Positions 48,564 through 57,015 of a DNA stretch of 64,000 nucleotides are shown in pieces. Under the pieces are notes generated by a model that worked only from the letters and a program-made list of their open reading frames with translations, did no database searches and was not told the origin of the DNA. Position 1 is the stretch's first letter. Every line of letters starts with the position of its first letter. Source of the DNA: Centipeda infelix ATCC 43532 (GTDB lineage Bacteria; Bacillota; Negativicutes; Selenomonadales; Selenomonadaceae); NCBI RefSeq assembly GCF_000234095.1, contig NZ_JH376800.1, forward strand, positions 62,001 through 126,000, given 5' to 3'. Position numbers and translations under genes: made by a program.

Positions 48564-49716
48564 ACTGCCGTGGACAGTGCGCGCGGCGGTGGGGATTTAC
48601 CCATCGGCGCAGGGGCTCGTACTCGTTCATCTGAGTGCGGCAGAGGACGCAGAGGGGCGATGGTCTGTTGCGGAATCCCGTGTGGTGAAAACGGATGACG
48701 CGGATCTCTCAGATGCGGTGGCATTCGCCGCGTATGTACGTGCAGAACTCCTGCGTGCGGGGTGGGAAAAACTGCCGCTCGGGCTTGCGCTTCCGGAGGC
48801 GGAGGCAGAGATTGCGGAGCGGGAGCTGCCTGTCCTGCTTACGGGCGAGGAGCTGCGCGAGGCACTTCTCTGGTCGCTGCACGCTGAGAGTGCGACGGAT
48901 GAGGCGCAGGATATCGCTCTTTGCTGTATGGCACGCAAGGGAACCGTGCCACAGCAATACTGGACAGCTCAGGTGGATGCAGCGCACATTCGGACGTATT
49001 TTTCTGCGTTTGCCGCAGCGGGCCTGCATCTGCGCCGGCTGACTGTCTGTCCGCCGAACGGTGGTGTGCTTGCGGAGTCGATCGAGGCGGCACATGAGCC
49101 GTGTATGCCGTGGGAGAGTGCAGCGGCAGAGCCAGACGACCTCCTTCCTGCGATCTATGCGGGACTGCTCCTGCGCGCGGATACGCCTGTGCATCTGTAT
49201 TGGACGGGGGAGCGACAGTTTTTTGGTCGCTTGCGTGCGCAGGCTGCGCTGTGGATTGCCGTACTTGCAACGGCGATCTTCCTCGGCTGTACCGCGGCGG
49301 ATGTTGCCGCCAATCTGGCGGAACGGAGGGCTCGCGATCAAGCTGCGGAAGAGCTTGCGCTCCGCGCGTCGGAACGTGCGCGTATGGCGGAGTTTTCTGC
49401 GCTGCGCGTTGACCTCGCTGAGCGTGAGCGGCTTTTGTCCGCATTTTTGAGTGAATCGCTGCCTGTCCGTGCGCTGCTCATTCACCTCGGCAGTACGGCG
49501 GTGGACGGGGTTCGGCTCACGGGGCTTCATGCAGATGCGCAGAATGTTCGTATCGAGGGCGAGGCGGCGGACTATGCCGCGCTTTCCACCCTGATCGGCG
49601 CGTTGGAAGAGGATGCCTTTTTCTCCGTGGAGACAACGCTTGAACATGCGGGACAGGAACAGACAGTGGACGGCATGTCGGAGCAGGTCCTCTTTGTCCT
49701 GCGCAGTCGGTGGTAG
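48541..49716 (+). CDS. PilM/PilN- or GspL-like assembly protein
   Basis: The 391-residue protein has a cytoplasmic part of about 215 residues (VGIYPSAQGLVLVHLSAAED, PLGLALPEAEAEIAERELPVLLTGEELREALLWSLHAE) like PilM or the cytoplasmic domain of GspL, then one membrane span (AALWIAVLATAIFLGC), a helix, and a small periplasmic domain (VRALLIHLGSTAVDGVRLTGL) like PilN. In type II secretion both parts are joined as GspL, which binds the ATPase. The ATG at 48541 lies inside the end of gspK; the longer frame is not supported. Confidence 0.72.
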   Translation: MSGGVGFRLPWTVRAAVGIYPSAQGLVLVHLSAAEDAEGRWSVAESRVVKTDDADLSDAVAFAAYVRAELLRAGWEKLPLGLALPEAEAEIAERELPVLLTGEELREALLWSLHAESATDEAQDIALCCMARKGTVPQQYWTAQVDAAHIRTYFSAFAAAGLHLRRLTVCPPNGGVLAESIEAAHEPCMPWESAAAEPDDLLPAIYAGLLLRADTPVHLYWTGERQFFGRLRAQAALWIAVLATAIFLGCTAADVAANLAERRARDQAAEELALRASERARMAEFSALRVDLAERERLLSAFLSESLPVRALLIHLGSTAVDGVRLTGLHADAQNVRIEGEAADYAALSTLIGALEEDAFFSVETTLEHAGQEQTVDGMSEQVLFVLRSRW

Positions 49717-49725
49717 GAGGCGGCG

Positions 49726-50301
49726 ATGGAACGATTTTCCGAGCGGCAGCGCATCGAGCTTGCGCTGATCTGGGCACTTGCTCTTCTCCTCTTATATATG
49801 CTCGTGCTCGCACCGTACCTTGGTGCAGACCGTGAGGCTGTACTTGCCGAGCGTGCGGCGGCAAAGCGTCTGTGTGCACGGATGGATGATTATCAGCGTC
49901 TCCTGCTGGATGATGCGCGGACACTGGAAAAACTGGGAGCACGTCAGGCCCGTGTCGCGGATGCACTGCCCGAGGAACACAGGCAGGGGGTGTTCATTCA
50001 TATGGTGGAGCATTTGGCACAGGCGAACGGCGTGGTGATTGAGGGTATTTCCCCCCAGAAAGACGATGAGCGCGAAGGTCTCCTTGTGCATCCGATGGAA
50101 CTTCGCTTTCGTGGGCGGTATTTCGACGTCCTTTCCTTTCTTCATGCCGTGCAGGAGATGCCGCGTGGTGTAGTGTTCGGCGATTTTTCAATGAAGAGTG
50201 AGGGCGATGAACTCGATTGCGTGTTTCAGCTCAAAATTGCGGCATACACAGAACGGCCGCGGGAGAACGGAGAGGGGTCAGTGAACGATGCGCCAAGATG
50301 A
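49726..50301 (+). CDS. PilO/GspM-like assembly protein
   Basis: The 191-residue protein has one N-terminal membrane span (LALIWALALLLLYMLVLAPYL), a coiled-coil stretch (EAVLAERAAAKRLCARMDDYQRLLL), and a small ferredoxin-like domain with FIHMVEHLAQANGVVIEGISPQ and FLHAVQEMPRGVVFGDFSM. That is the layout of PilO and GspM, the partner of the preceding gene. GGAGG precedes the ATG. It closes the secretion set seen here. Confidence 0.72.
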   Translation: MERFSERQRIELALIWALALLLLYMLVLAPYLGADREAVLAERAAAKRLCARMDDYQRLLLDDARTLEKLGARQARVADALPEEHRQGVFIHMVEHLAQANGVVIEGISPQKDDEREGLLVHPMELRFRGRYFDVLSFLHAVQEMPRGVVFGDFSMKSEGDELDCVFQLKIAAYTERPRENGEGSVNDAPR

Positions 50302-50416
50302 GAGGGCCTATCAGTGCTTCCGTAAGTGCTTTGCAGGAAAAACCGCCGTTGTATCGAATTTATTTATGATGGGGACAAGGGAAACGCTGACAGGGATGGT
50401 GCTTCCCAAGATATGA
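50288..50416 (+). other. possible 42-codon reading frame
   Basis: A short frame begins in the end of the PilO-like gene (ATGCGCCAAG) and reads MRQDERAYQCFRKCFAGK and on to a TGA at 50416. GGAGAGG lies about ten bases before it. No family is recognised and it has no signal peptide. It may be the decayed start of a lost gene between the secretion set and aroC, or chance. Confidence 0.2.
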
Positions 50417-50439
50417 ATGTCCCGCAGGGAGGAATTAGA

Positions 50440-51609
50440 ATGAGCCAGCTGCGGTTTGTTACGGCGGGGGAGTCACATGGCGCGGCACTGACGGCAATTC
50501 TCGACGGAATGCCGGCGGGGCTGCGTATTTCACGTGCGGAGATTGATGCACAGCTGGCGCGTCGCCAGAAGGGATATGGTCGTGGCGGTCGCATGAAGAT
50601 TGAGACCGACCACGTGGAGGTGCTCTCGGGGCTGCGCTTTGGCGAGACACTGGGGTCGCCGATCACCTTACAGGTGGTGAACCGCGACTTTGCAAACTGG
50701 ACGGAGCGTATGAATCCCTTTGGAGCACCGACGGGAGAGCCGGTCACTGCCGTCCGTCCGGGGCACGCGGATCTCACGGGCGTGCTGAAGTATGATCGCC
50801 ATGATGCACGCGATATCCTTGAGCGTTCGAGTGCACGCGAGACCACGATGCGCGTTGCCGTCGGTGCGATCTGTCGTCAGCTGCTTGCCGCCGTTGGTGT
50901 GACCATTGTCTCCCATGTGACGGAGATCGGCGGCATGCGTATTGACCGCGCGGCGGTCCGCGATGCGGATATCGGTGTGACAAACAGCGACGATCTGAAC
51001 GTGTGCGACTCTGTGGCAGCAGAGCAGATGAAGGCGCGTATCGATGAGGCAAAGGCGGCGGGGGATACCCTTGGCGGCGTGTTTGAGATCGTTGTGCGCG
51101 GGCTTCCGATCGGGCTCGGCTCACATACGCAGTGGGATGCGCGCCTTGACGGAAAAATTGCGGGCGCGGTGATGTCCATTCAGGCGATCAAGGGTGTGGA
51201 GATCGGTGCGGGCTTTGTATGTGCACATCTGCCGGGGATCGCAATCCACGATGAGATCTATATGGGGGTCGACGGCCGTCCGTATCGTGCGACCAACCGC
51301 GCGGGAGGTCTTGAGGGCGGCATGACGAACGGTGAGCCCCTTGTCGTGCGCGCGGCGATGAAGCCCATCCCGACACTGATGACCCCTCTGAAGACAGTAG
51401 ACCTTGCGACGGGTGCGGAAGTGTTGGCGAGCAAGGAGCGCAGCGACACCTGCGCCGTACCTGCCGCCTCCGTGGTCGGCGAGGCGATGGTCTCCTTCGT
51501 CCTTGCCGATGCGATCTGCACGCAGTTCCATGCGGACTCCATGACCGACCTTCGCTCTTCGATCGCTGCCTATCACGCACGTCTGGAGAGCGTGTGGGGG
51601 CGCGCATGA
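50440..51609 (+). CDS. aroC: chorismate synthase
   Basis: The 389-residue enzyme makes chorismate from EPSP using reduced FMN. The signatures GESHGAALTAILDGMPAG, GRGGRMKIE, RSSARETTMRVAVGAICRQLL and RGGLEGGMTNGEP are all visible. The start at 50440 has GGGAGG before it; the upstream frame is not used. The stop overlaps aroK in ATGA, so aroC, aroK and aroB form one operon. Confidence 0.96.
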   Translation: MSQLRFVTAGESHGAALTAILDGMPAGLRISRAEIDAQLARRQKGYGRGGRMKIETDHVEVLSGLRFGETLGSPITLQVVNRDFANWTERMNPFGAPTGEPVTAVRPGHADLTGVLKYDRHDARDILERSSARETTMRVAVGAICRQLLAAVGVTIVSHVTEIGGMRIDRAAVRDADIGVTNSDDLNVCDSVAAEQMKARIDEAKAAGDTLGGVFEIVVRGLPIGLGSHTQWDARLDGKIAGAVMSIQAIKGVEIGAGFVCAHLPGIAIHDEIYMGVDGRPYRATNRAGGLEGGMTNGEPLVVRAAMKPIPTLMTPLKTVDLATGAEVLASKERSDTCAVPAASVVGEAMVSFVLADAICTQFHADSMTDLRSSIAAYHARLESVWGRA

Positions 51610-52127
51610 AAAATGTTGTATTGATCGGCTTTATGGGCACGGGCAAGACGAGTGTCGGTCGGTTGCTTGCCACGCGGCTGGGATGCGCCTTTCACGATCT
51701 CGACAGGAAGATCGAGGAGCACTGCGGCATGCCCATTCCCGTGATATTCAAGGAGCATGGAGAGCCGTATTTTCGCGCACGCGAAAAGGAAGCCGTACGC
51801 GCGGCAGCGGCGCGTACAAACATCGTTATTGCTACAGGCGGCGGTACGGTCAAGGATGCGGAGAATGTGGCGCTGCTGCGGAAAAATGGTGTTCTCGTGG
51901 CACTGACTGCCGATGCGGATACCATCCTGCAGCGGACGCGGGTGCGTGGAGCGCGGCCCGTTCTCGACAGTGCCGATGCGGGAGACCGCCGTGCGGCAGT
52001 CGAGCGGCTTCTTGAGGAACGCCGTCACCTTTACGAGAGCGCCGACATCACGGTGGACACGAGCGGGCGTGCACCGCTTGAGGTGGCGGAGTACATCGTA
52101 CAGGCAACGCGAATTTGGAGAAAATAA
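51606..52127 (+). CDS. aroK: shikimate kinase
   Basis: The 173-residue kinase phosphorylates shikimate. The P-loop is GFMGTGKTSVG, the shikimate-binding DLDRKIE and GGGTVKD segments follow, and the lid RTRVRGARPVL is in place. It overlaps aroC by 4 bases and is 1 base from aroB. Confidence 0.96.
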   Translation: MKNVVLIGFMGTGKTSVGRLLATRLGCAFHDLDRKIEEHCGMPIPVIFKEHGEPYFRAREKEAVRAAAARTNIVIATGGGTVKDAENVALLRKNGVLVALTADADTILQRTRVRGARPVLDSADAGDRRAAVERLLEERRHLYESADITVDTSGRAPLEVAEYIVQATRIWRK

Positions 52128-52128
52128 G

Positions 52129-53214
52129 ATGCGCAAGGTAATGGTCGAGCTCGGGGCACGCAGCTATCCGATTGTGATCGGCAGCGGCATTGACAATGAA
52201 ATTATTTCGTTCGTCCGCACGGCAGGATACTCTGCGCATGGTATGATCGTGACGGATACGAACGTCGGCCCGCTTTGTGCGGACCGTATCGCCGCGCTCT
52301 TCACCGACGCGGGCGTGCATACGGAGATCGTTACGATTCCTGCAGGCGAGCCATCGAAGAGCCTCGCGCAGGCAAATGATCTCTTTACGAGTGCCATCGA
52401 GCTGGGGCTTGATCGCCAGTCGCCGATCATCGCACTCGGCGGCGGCGTGGTCGGAGATCTCACAGGCTTTGTTGCGGCAACCTATATGCGCGGTGTGCCC
52501 TTTCTCCAGATGCCGACGAGCCTTCTTGCGCAGGTGGATTCGAGCGTCGGCGGCAAGGTCGCTGTCAATCATCCGCTCGGCAAGAACCTCATCGGTGCGT
52601 TCTATCAGCCCGACGCGGTCTTTATGGATCTCGATCTGCTGCGGACACTGCCCAGACGTGAGATTTTTTCGGGGCTTGGTGAGATTATCAAGTATGGCAT
52701 CATCTACGATGCGGATTTTTTCGCATGGCTTGAGGAACACTGCGCGGATGTGCTCGCCCTTGAACCCACAGGAGCGACCCATATCATTGCCCGCTCCTGT
52801 GAGATCAAGGCGAATGTCGTGCGGCAGGACGAGCGTGAGGGCGGGCTTCGCCGTATCCTGAATTTCGGGCATACCATTGCCCATGCGGTTGAAAAGGAGA
52901 CGGGGTATGTGCGATACCGGCATGGCGAGGCAGTTGCAATCGGCATGGCGGGTGCAGCCGCGATCAGTGTGCAGATGGGACTTCTCGCGGAGGATGACCG
53001 CGTGCGTATCAGCGAACTGATCCGTGCGATGGAGCTGCCCTTGACCGCAGGGGGAGTAACAGCGGACGCGATGTATGCGGATCTTTTCCATGATAAAAAA
53101 ACCGTCGGTGGACGCATTCATTGGGTGCTCGCGGAGGGCATTGGACGTGTTTCCATTCATGATGATGTGCCAGAGGCGGTCATCCGTAAAATTTTACTAG
53201 GACTATCATCCTAA
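52129..53214 (+). CDS. aroB: 3-dehydroquinate synthase
   Basis: The 361-residue enzyme makes 3-dehydroquinate with NAD and a metal. Seen are GGGVVGDLTGFVAATYMRGVPFLQMPTSLLAQVDSSVGGK in pieces, the metal ligands in FSGLGEIIKYG, GHTIAHAVE and HGEAVAIGMAGA, and KKTVGGRIHWVL at the end. The start at 52129 follows TTTGGAG; the long upstream frame overlaps aroK and is not used. Confidence 0.96.
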   Translation: MRKVMVELGARSYPIVIGSGIDNEIISFVRTAGYSAHGMIVTDTNVGPLCADRIAALFTDAGVHTEIVTIPAGEPSKSLAQANDLFTSAIELGLDRQSPIIALGGGVVGDLTGFVAATYMRGVPFLQMPTSLLAQVDSSVGGKVAVNHPLGKNLIGAFYQPDAVFMDLDLLRTLPRREIFSGLGEIIKYGIIYDADFFAWLEEHCADVLALEPTGATHIIARSCEIKANVVRQDEREGGLRRILNFGHTIAHAVEKETGYVRYRHGEAVAIGMAGAAAISVQMGLLAEDDRVRISELIRAMELPLTAGGVTADAMYADLFHDKKTVGGRIHWVLAEGIGRVSIHDDVPEAVIRKILLGLSS

Positions 53215-53271
53215 AATATTTAAGTTTACTTTATTTCGCAACGAATAACAGATAAGGGAGGTGATCGGAGG

Positions 53272-55068
53272 ATGAAGCAGCGATTATGCACGTTGTTGCA
53301 GATCGTTTTCTTTGCACTGCTGTTGTGCATAGGACATGCGGCATCGGCTGAGACCTCATCACTCGCGTGGGAGTATTGGCAGCCCTCTGGGCCTTATGTA
53401 GATGAAAAAGCGGCGCGAACAGTTCCTGCATTCCCAAAGGAGGAGGGAACATGGCGCAGGTTCAATCCGCAGTTCGGTGTTGCGGTTCCCGAGGGGACGC
53501 GGTGTGTATGGGTACGTGTTTACATCCCGCCGGATACAGGAGTCGATGAGAGCCTCTTTTTCTCCACGACGGACCAGGCAGTTCAGATCTTTTTGGACGG
53601 TGTATCCATTTATCGCTACGGCGATCTCGATCACCATAATTTCTCCTATGGCCGCAAGTGGCATCTTGTTGAGCTGCCTGCATGGGCGGTTGGGCGGCAG
53701 CTCTATATGCAGGTGTATTCAGACAACATCTGGGTGCTCGGGCAGTTTGACCGTGTCCGACTGGACCGCGCCGCCTATCAGATCGAGGATGTCTTTATCT
53801 ACGACTTCCCGTATGTGAGCGGTATTACGGCTCTCGCGATCTTTATCATACTGCTCGGTGTTTACTTCTTTACGGAGAAGGATCTTAGGGATGTATACTT
53901 CCGTCTGATCGTCGTTCTGCTTGCCTTTTTCGTCTGGATGTTCAGCTCCTCGAATCTCGTGCTTCTCTGGGCGGACTGGCCCATCTTTTGGTGGTATCTG
54001 GAGCTTATCTCCTCCTATCTTATTCCCGTTGCGGCGAATCTTCTGATCTACGGTATCATTGATGACGATTATAAAAAGAAGGTTCTGCAGGCAACTGCAG
54101 TTTATGCCGCCATTTTCGGCGTTGCCGTTGTGCTTGAAGTCCTCGGTCAGAACGGGCTCTATCTCATGCGGTTCTTCTACTATCTTGCACTTGGCATCTA
54201 CGGCATCATAACGGGATACTGGCTGTGGGGCTGTCATCGGCGTGGAAACAAGCGGTGTCGGCCGATTCTTATCGCATTTGGAACGCTTTCGGCACTTGCT
54301 GTGGTCGATGGACTGTCAATCCAGTATCGTGTATTTGCGTGGCACACCTACTTTGTTCCATTCGGTATTTATACGGTCGGTTTCTTCATCGTCCAGTTGA
54401 TTCTGGAACGAGCGGAGCATGAACGCTATCTTGCAGAGCTCTCCGAGAGCCTTGAGAACGAGGTCAGTGTCGTGACGCGGCGGATGGAGGTCGATCCGCT
54501 TACGGGCGCGTTCAACCGCAACAAATTCCCCGCAGCGACGCGTGACTTCATGCGGATTTCACTCGAAATCAAGGAGCCGTTCGCGCTCATCATGCTCGAT
54601 ATCGATCACTTCAAACATATCAATGATACTTACGGACACGATGTCGGCGATGTGGTGCTCGTGGGCTTCGCGCAGACGATCAGCGGCTTCCTCGACCGCC
54701 GCCACATCCTCATCCGCTGGGGCGGCGAGGAGTTTATCCTGCTCTGCCTCCACTATGACGGTGCGGAGGCGACGGCGTTTGCGAATACGATTCGCGAGGC
54801 GGTCTCTGAGGCGCGCATCCACCCGTCGGACCAGGTGACGTGCAGCGGCGGCGTTGCCGTCTGGTACGGTACGTCCGAGGATACGGCAGCCCACATGGTA
54901 AAACGTGCGGATACTGCGCTCTATCAGTCGAAGGAGAACGGGCGCAACCGTATCACCTGCGAGCCCGACTGGAAGGCGCACATGCCGCCGCGTCGCCCAA
55001 AGAAAAAGGAAAAGTCGTCGGACAGCGTTCCAACCGAGGTGCGTACGCAGGAGATCCGAGATCGCTGA
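53272..55068 (+). CDS. membrane diguanylate cyclase with 7TM sensor
   Basis: The 598-residue protein has a signal peptide, a periplasmic beta-rich sensor (residues 30-180) with a lectin-like jelly-roll pattern, seven membrane spans (about 185-390; 7TMR-DISM type), a short coiled coil, and a GGDEF domain (about 410-560) with [12 protein letters not shown] and the active GGEEF. The sequence before GGEEF is DRRHILIRW, without the R-x-x-D inhibition site, so product feedback is probably absent. It makes cyclic di-GMP from GTP. The tail of about 40 residues is basic. GGGAGGTG is ahead of the start. The signal sensed is unknown. Confidence 0.9.
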   Translation: MKQRLCTLLQIVFFALLLCIGHAASAETSSLAWEYWQPSGPYVDEKAARTVPAFPKEEGTWRRFNPQFGVAVPEGTRCVWVRVYIPPDTGVDESLFFSTTDQAVQIFLDGVSIYRYGDLDHHNFSYGRKWHLVELPAWAVGRQLYMQVYSDNIWVLGQFDRVRLDRAAYQIEDVFIYDFPYVSGITALAIFIILLGVYFFTEKDLRDVYFRLIVVLLAFFVWMFSSSNLVLLWADWPIFWWYLELISSYLIPVAANLLIYGIIDDDYKKKVLQATAVYAAIFGVAVVLEVLGQNGLYLMRFFYYLALGIYGIITGYWLWGCHRRGNKRCRPILIAFGTLSALAVVDGLSIQYRVFAWHTYFVPFGIYTVGFFIVQLILERAEHERYLAELSESLENEVSVVTRRMEVDPLTGAFNRNKFPAATRDFMRISLEIKEPFALIMLDIDHFKHINDTYGHDVGDVVLVGFAQTISGFLDRRHILIRWGGEEFILLCLHYDGAEATAFANTIREAVSEARIHPSDQVTCSGGVAVWYGTSEDTAAHMVKRADTALYQSKENGRNRITCEPDWKAHMPPRRPKKKEKSSDSVPTEVRTQEIRDR

Positions 55069-55081
55069 CAAAAAATTTTTC

Positions 55082-55110
55082 TTGCGCGAAGCGTCATCTT
55101 ATGCTATAGT
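55082..55110 (+). promoter_or_regulatory. promoter of rplS
   Basis: TTGCGC and TATAGT are 17 bases apart. The 75-base leader up to rplS includes GTCC/GGAC and GCC/GGC pairs and may form the L19 leader structure that represses its own translation. Confidence 0.55.
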
Positions 55111-55186
55111 CACTGGGTATGTGTGTGGATGGTCCGCTGGACGGCATGAGCCGGCTATGAACATCCAAGCGAAGGAGGAAAACACA

Positions 55187-55528
55187 ATGAATATCATCGA
55201 GGTTCTTGAGAAGGAGCAGCTCCGCTCCGACATCCCGCAGTTTGCACCGGGGGACACGGTTCGCGTCCATGCGCGTATCGTCGAGGGCACGCGCGAGCGC
55301 ATTCAGGTGTTCGAGGGTGTTGTCATTGCGCGTCAGGGCACGGGCGTCCGCGAGACCTTCACCGTGCGCCGCATCGCGTCGGGTGTCGGTGTCGAGCGTC
55401 TCTTCCCCGTGCACTCCCCGCGCATCGCAAAGATCGAGGTGACGCGCCGCGGTATCGTTCGCCGTGCGAAGCTCTACTATCTGCGCGGACTCACGGGCAA
55501 GGCGGCTCGCATTCGGGAAAAGCGCTAA
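55187..55528 (+). CDS. rplS: 50S ribosomal protein L19
   Basis: The 113-residue protein matches L19 along its length: [42 protein letters not shown], and the closing [25 protein letters not shown] precedes the ATG at 55187. It stands alone here, without the usual rpsP-rimM-trmD neighbours. Confidence 0.97.
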   Translation: MNIIEVLEKEQLRSDIPQFAPGDTVRVHARIVEGTRERIQVFEGVVIARQGTGVRETFTVRRIASGVGVERLFPVHSPRIAKIEVTRRGIVRRAKLYYLRGLTGKAARIREKR

Positions 55529-55539
55529 CTGTACGATGG

Positions 55540-55569
55540 ATAGGGACTGCTGCGGCAGTCCCTATTTTT
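55540..55569 (+). terminator. terminator after rplS
   Basis: ATAGGGACTGC and GCAGTCCCTAT pair around a 4-base loop and are followed by TTTT. Confidence 0.9.
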
Positions 55570-55599
55570 GCTGTATTCGTCGTATGAGAGGAGGTTTTT

Positions 55600-56127
55600 A
55601 TGGAAAAAGAAACGTCAACCGCGTCGGAGCTCAAGGACTGGATTGTATCCATCGTTGTCGCCGTCGCACTTGCTATGTTTATTCGCACCTTTATCGTGGA
55701 GCTTTACGTCGTCGACGGGCCGTCGATGCGCCCGACGCTCGAGTCGGAGGAGCGTCTCGTCGTCAATAAATTCATCTACCGCTTCCGTCCGCCGGAGAAG
55801 GGCGAAGTCCTCGTCTTTCAGTATCCGCGCGACCCGAGCCGTGACTTCATCAAGCGTGTGATCGCGACACCGGGCGATACGATTGAGATCCGCGAGGGGC
55901 GCGTGCTCGTCAACGATCAGCTGCTCACGGAGGACTACATCCTCGAAAAGACGCGCAGCGAGTACCCAAAGTCGACCGTGCCCGAGGGGCGCATTTTCGT
56001 CATGGGTGACAACCGCAACAACTCCGAGGACAGCCGCTTTGCCGATGTCGGCTTTGTGCCGTACGATCTCATCAAGGGAAAGGCAATCCTCGTATTCTGG
56101 CCGATTTCACAGTATAAGACGCTCTGA
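55600..56127 (+). CDS. lepB: signal peptidase I
   Basis: The 175-residue protein has one N-terminal membrane span and the Ser/Lys pair: Ser42 in GPSMRPTL and Lys85 in DFIKRVIA. The [11 protein letters not shown] box is also present. It removes signal peptides of exported proteins, of which the window has many. AGGAGG precedes the ATG. Confidence 0.95.
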   Translation: MEKETSTASELKDWIVSIVVAVALAMFIRTFIVELYVVDGPSMRPTLESEERLVVNKFIYRFRPPEKGEVLVFQYPRDPSRDFIKRVIATPGDTIEIREGRVLVNDQLLTEDYILEKTRSEYPKSTVPEGRIFVMGDNRNNSEDSRFADVGFVPYDLIKGKAILVFWPISQYKTL

Positions 56128-56138
56128 TGGAGGACACT

Positions 56139-56891
56139 ATGCGTTTTGTATCATGGAACGTCAACGGGTTGCGTGCAGCTCTCAAAAAGGGCTTCATGGA
56201 GTCTTTCAAGGAACTCGATGCCGATGCCTTCTGCCTGCAGGAGACAAAGATGCAGGAGGGGCAGGCGATCCTCGATCTGCCCGGCTATGAGCAGTATTTT
56301 TACAGTGCGGAGAAAAAGGGCTACTCCGGCACGGCGATCTTCACGCGTATAAGGCCGCTCTCGGTGAACTACGGGATTGGCACCCCGGAGCACGACCACG
56401 AAGGACGTGTCATCACGATGGAGTTTGCGGATGTGTACCTCGTCACCGTCTACACGCCGAACTCGAAGAACGCGCTCGCACGCCTCGACTACCGTATGGT
56501 CTGGGAGGATGCGTTCCGCGCATTTTTGCTTGACCTGCGTGCGAAAAAGCCTGTCGTTGTCTGCGGCGACCTCAACGTCGCGCACACGGAGATCGACCTC
56601 AAGAACCCGAAGAGCAACCGCCGCAATGCGGGCTTTACGGACGAGGAGCGCGGGAAATTTACGGAGCTGCTGAATGCGGGCTTTGTCGATACCTTCCGTG
56701 CGCTCTATCCCGATGTGACGGGCGCGTATACATGGTGGTCGTATCTGCGCCATGCGCGCGAGACGAACGCGGGGTGGCGCATTGACTACTTCCTCGTCTC
56801 GGAGGAGCTGCGTGAGCGTATCGCCGCGGCAGAGATCCATGCAGATGTATTCGGGAGCGATCACTGCCCCGTATCATTGACGTTGAAATAA
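56139..56891 (+). CDS. xth: exodeoxyribonuclease III family endonuclease
   Basis: The 250-residue DNA repair enzyme cuts at abasic sites. It starts with [15 protein letters not shown], has the catalytic Glu in LQETKMQ, the GDLNVAH site, and GSDHCPVSL at the end. The ATG at 56139 is chosen because GGAGG lies 5 bases upstream; the one at 56127 overlaps lepB. Confidence 0.95.
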   Translation: MRFVSWNVNGLRAALKKGFMESFKELDADAFCLQETKMQEGQAILDLPGYEQYFYSAEKKGYSGTAIFTRIRPLSVNYGIGTPEHDHEGRVITMEFADVYLVTVYTPNSKNALARLDYRMVWEDAFRAFLLDLRAKKPVVVCGDLNVAHTEIDLKNPKSNRRNAGFTDEERGKFTELLNAGFVDTFRALYPDVTGAYTWWSYLRHARETNAGWRIDYFLVSEELRERIAAAEIHADVFGSDHCPVSLTLK

Positions 56892-56907
56892 TCGTCCTCC
56901 AAAGCCT

Positions 56908-56984
56908 GCCCCGCTTGCGGGGAAGGGGGACCGCGAAGCGGTGGAAGGGGCAAAAAGATAGGCTGCGTGTCGTGCAGCCCTATG
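56908..56984. repeat. GC-rich nested palindromes
   Basis: CCCCGC-TT-GCGGGG (56909-56922) and ACCGC-GAA-GCGGT (56930-56942) are nested in an outer GCCCC/GGGGC pair, and GGCTGC/GCAGCC (56960-56980) follows. The nested unit resembles short palindromic intergenic repeats that occur many times in bacterial genomes. It may also end transcription of xth. Confidence 0.5.
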
Positions 56985-57015
56985 ATTACCGAACGATTGT
57001 ATTGTAAGGAAATTT

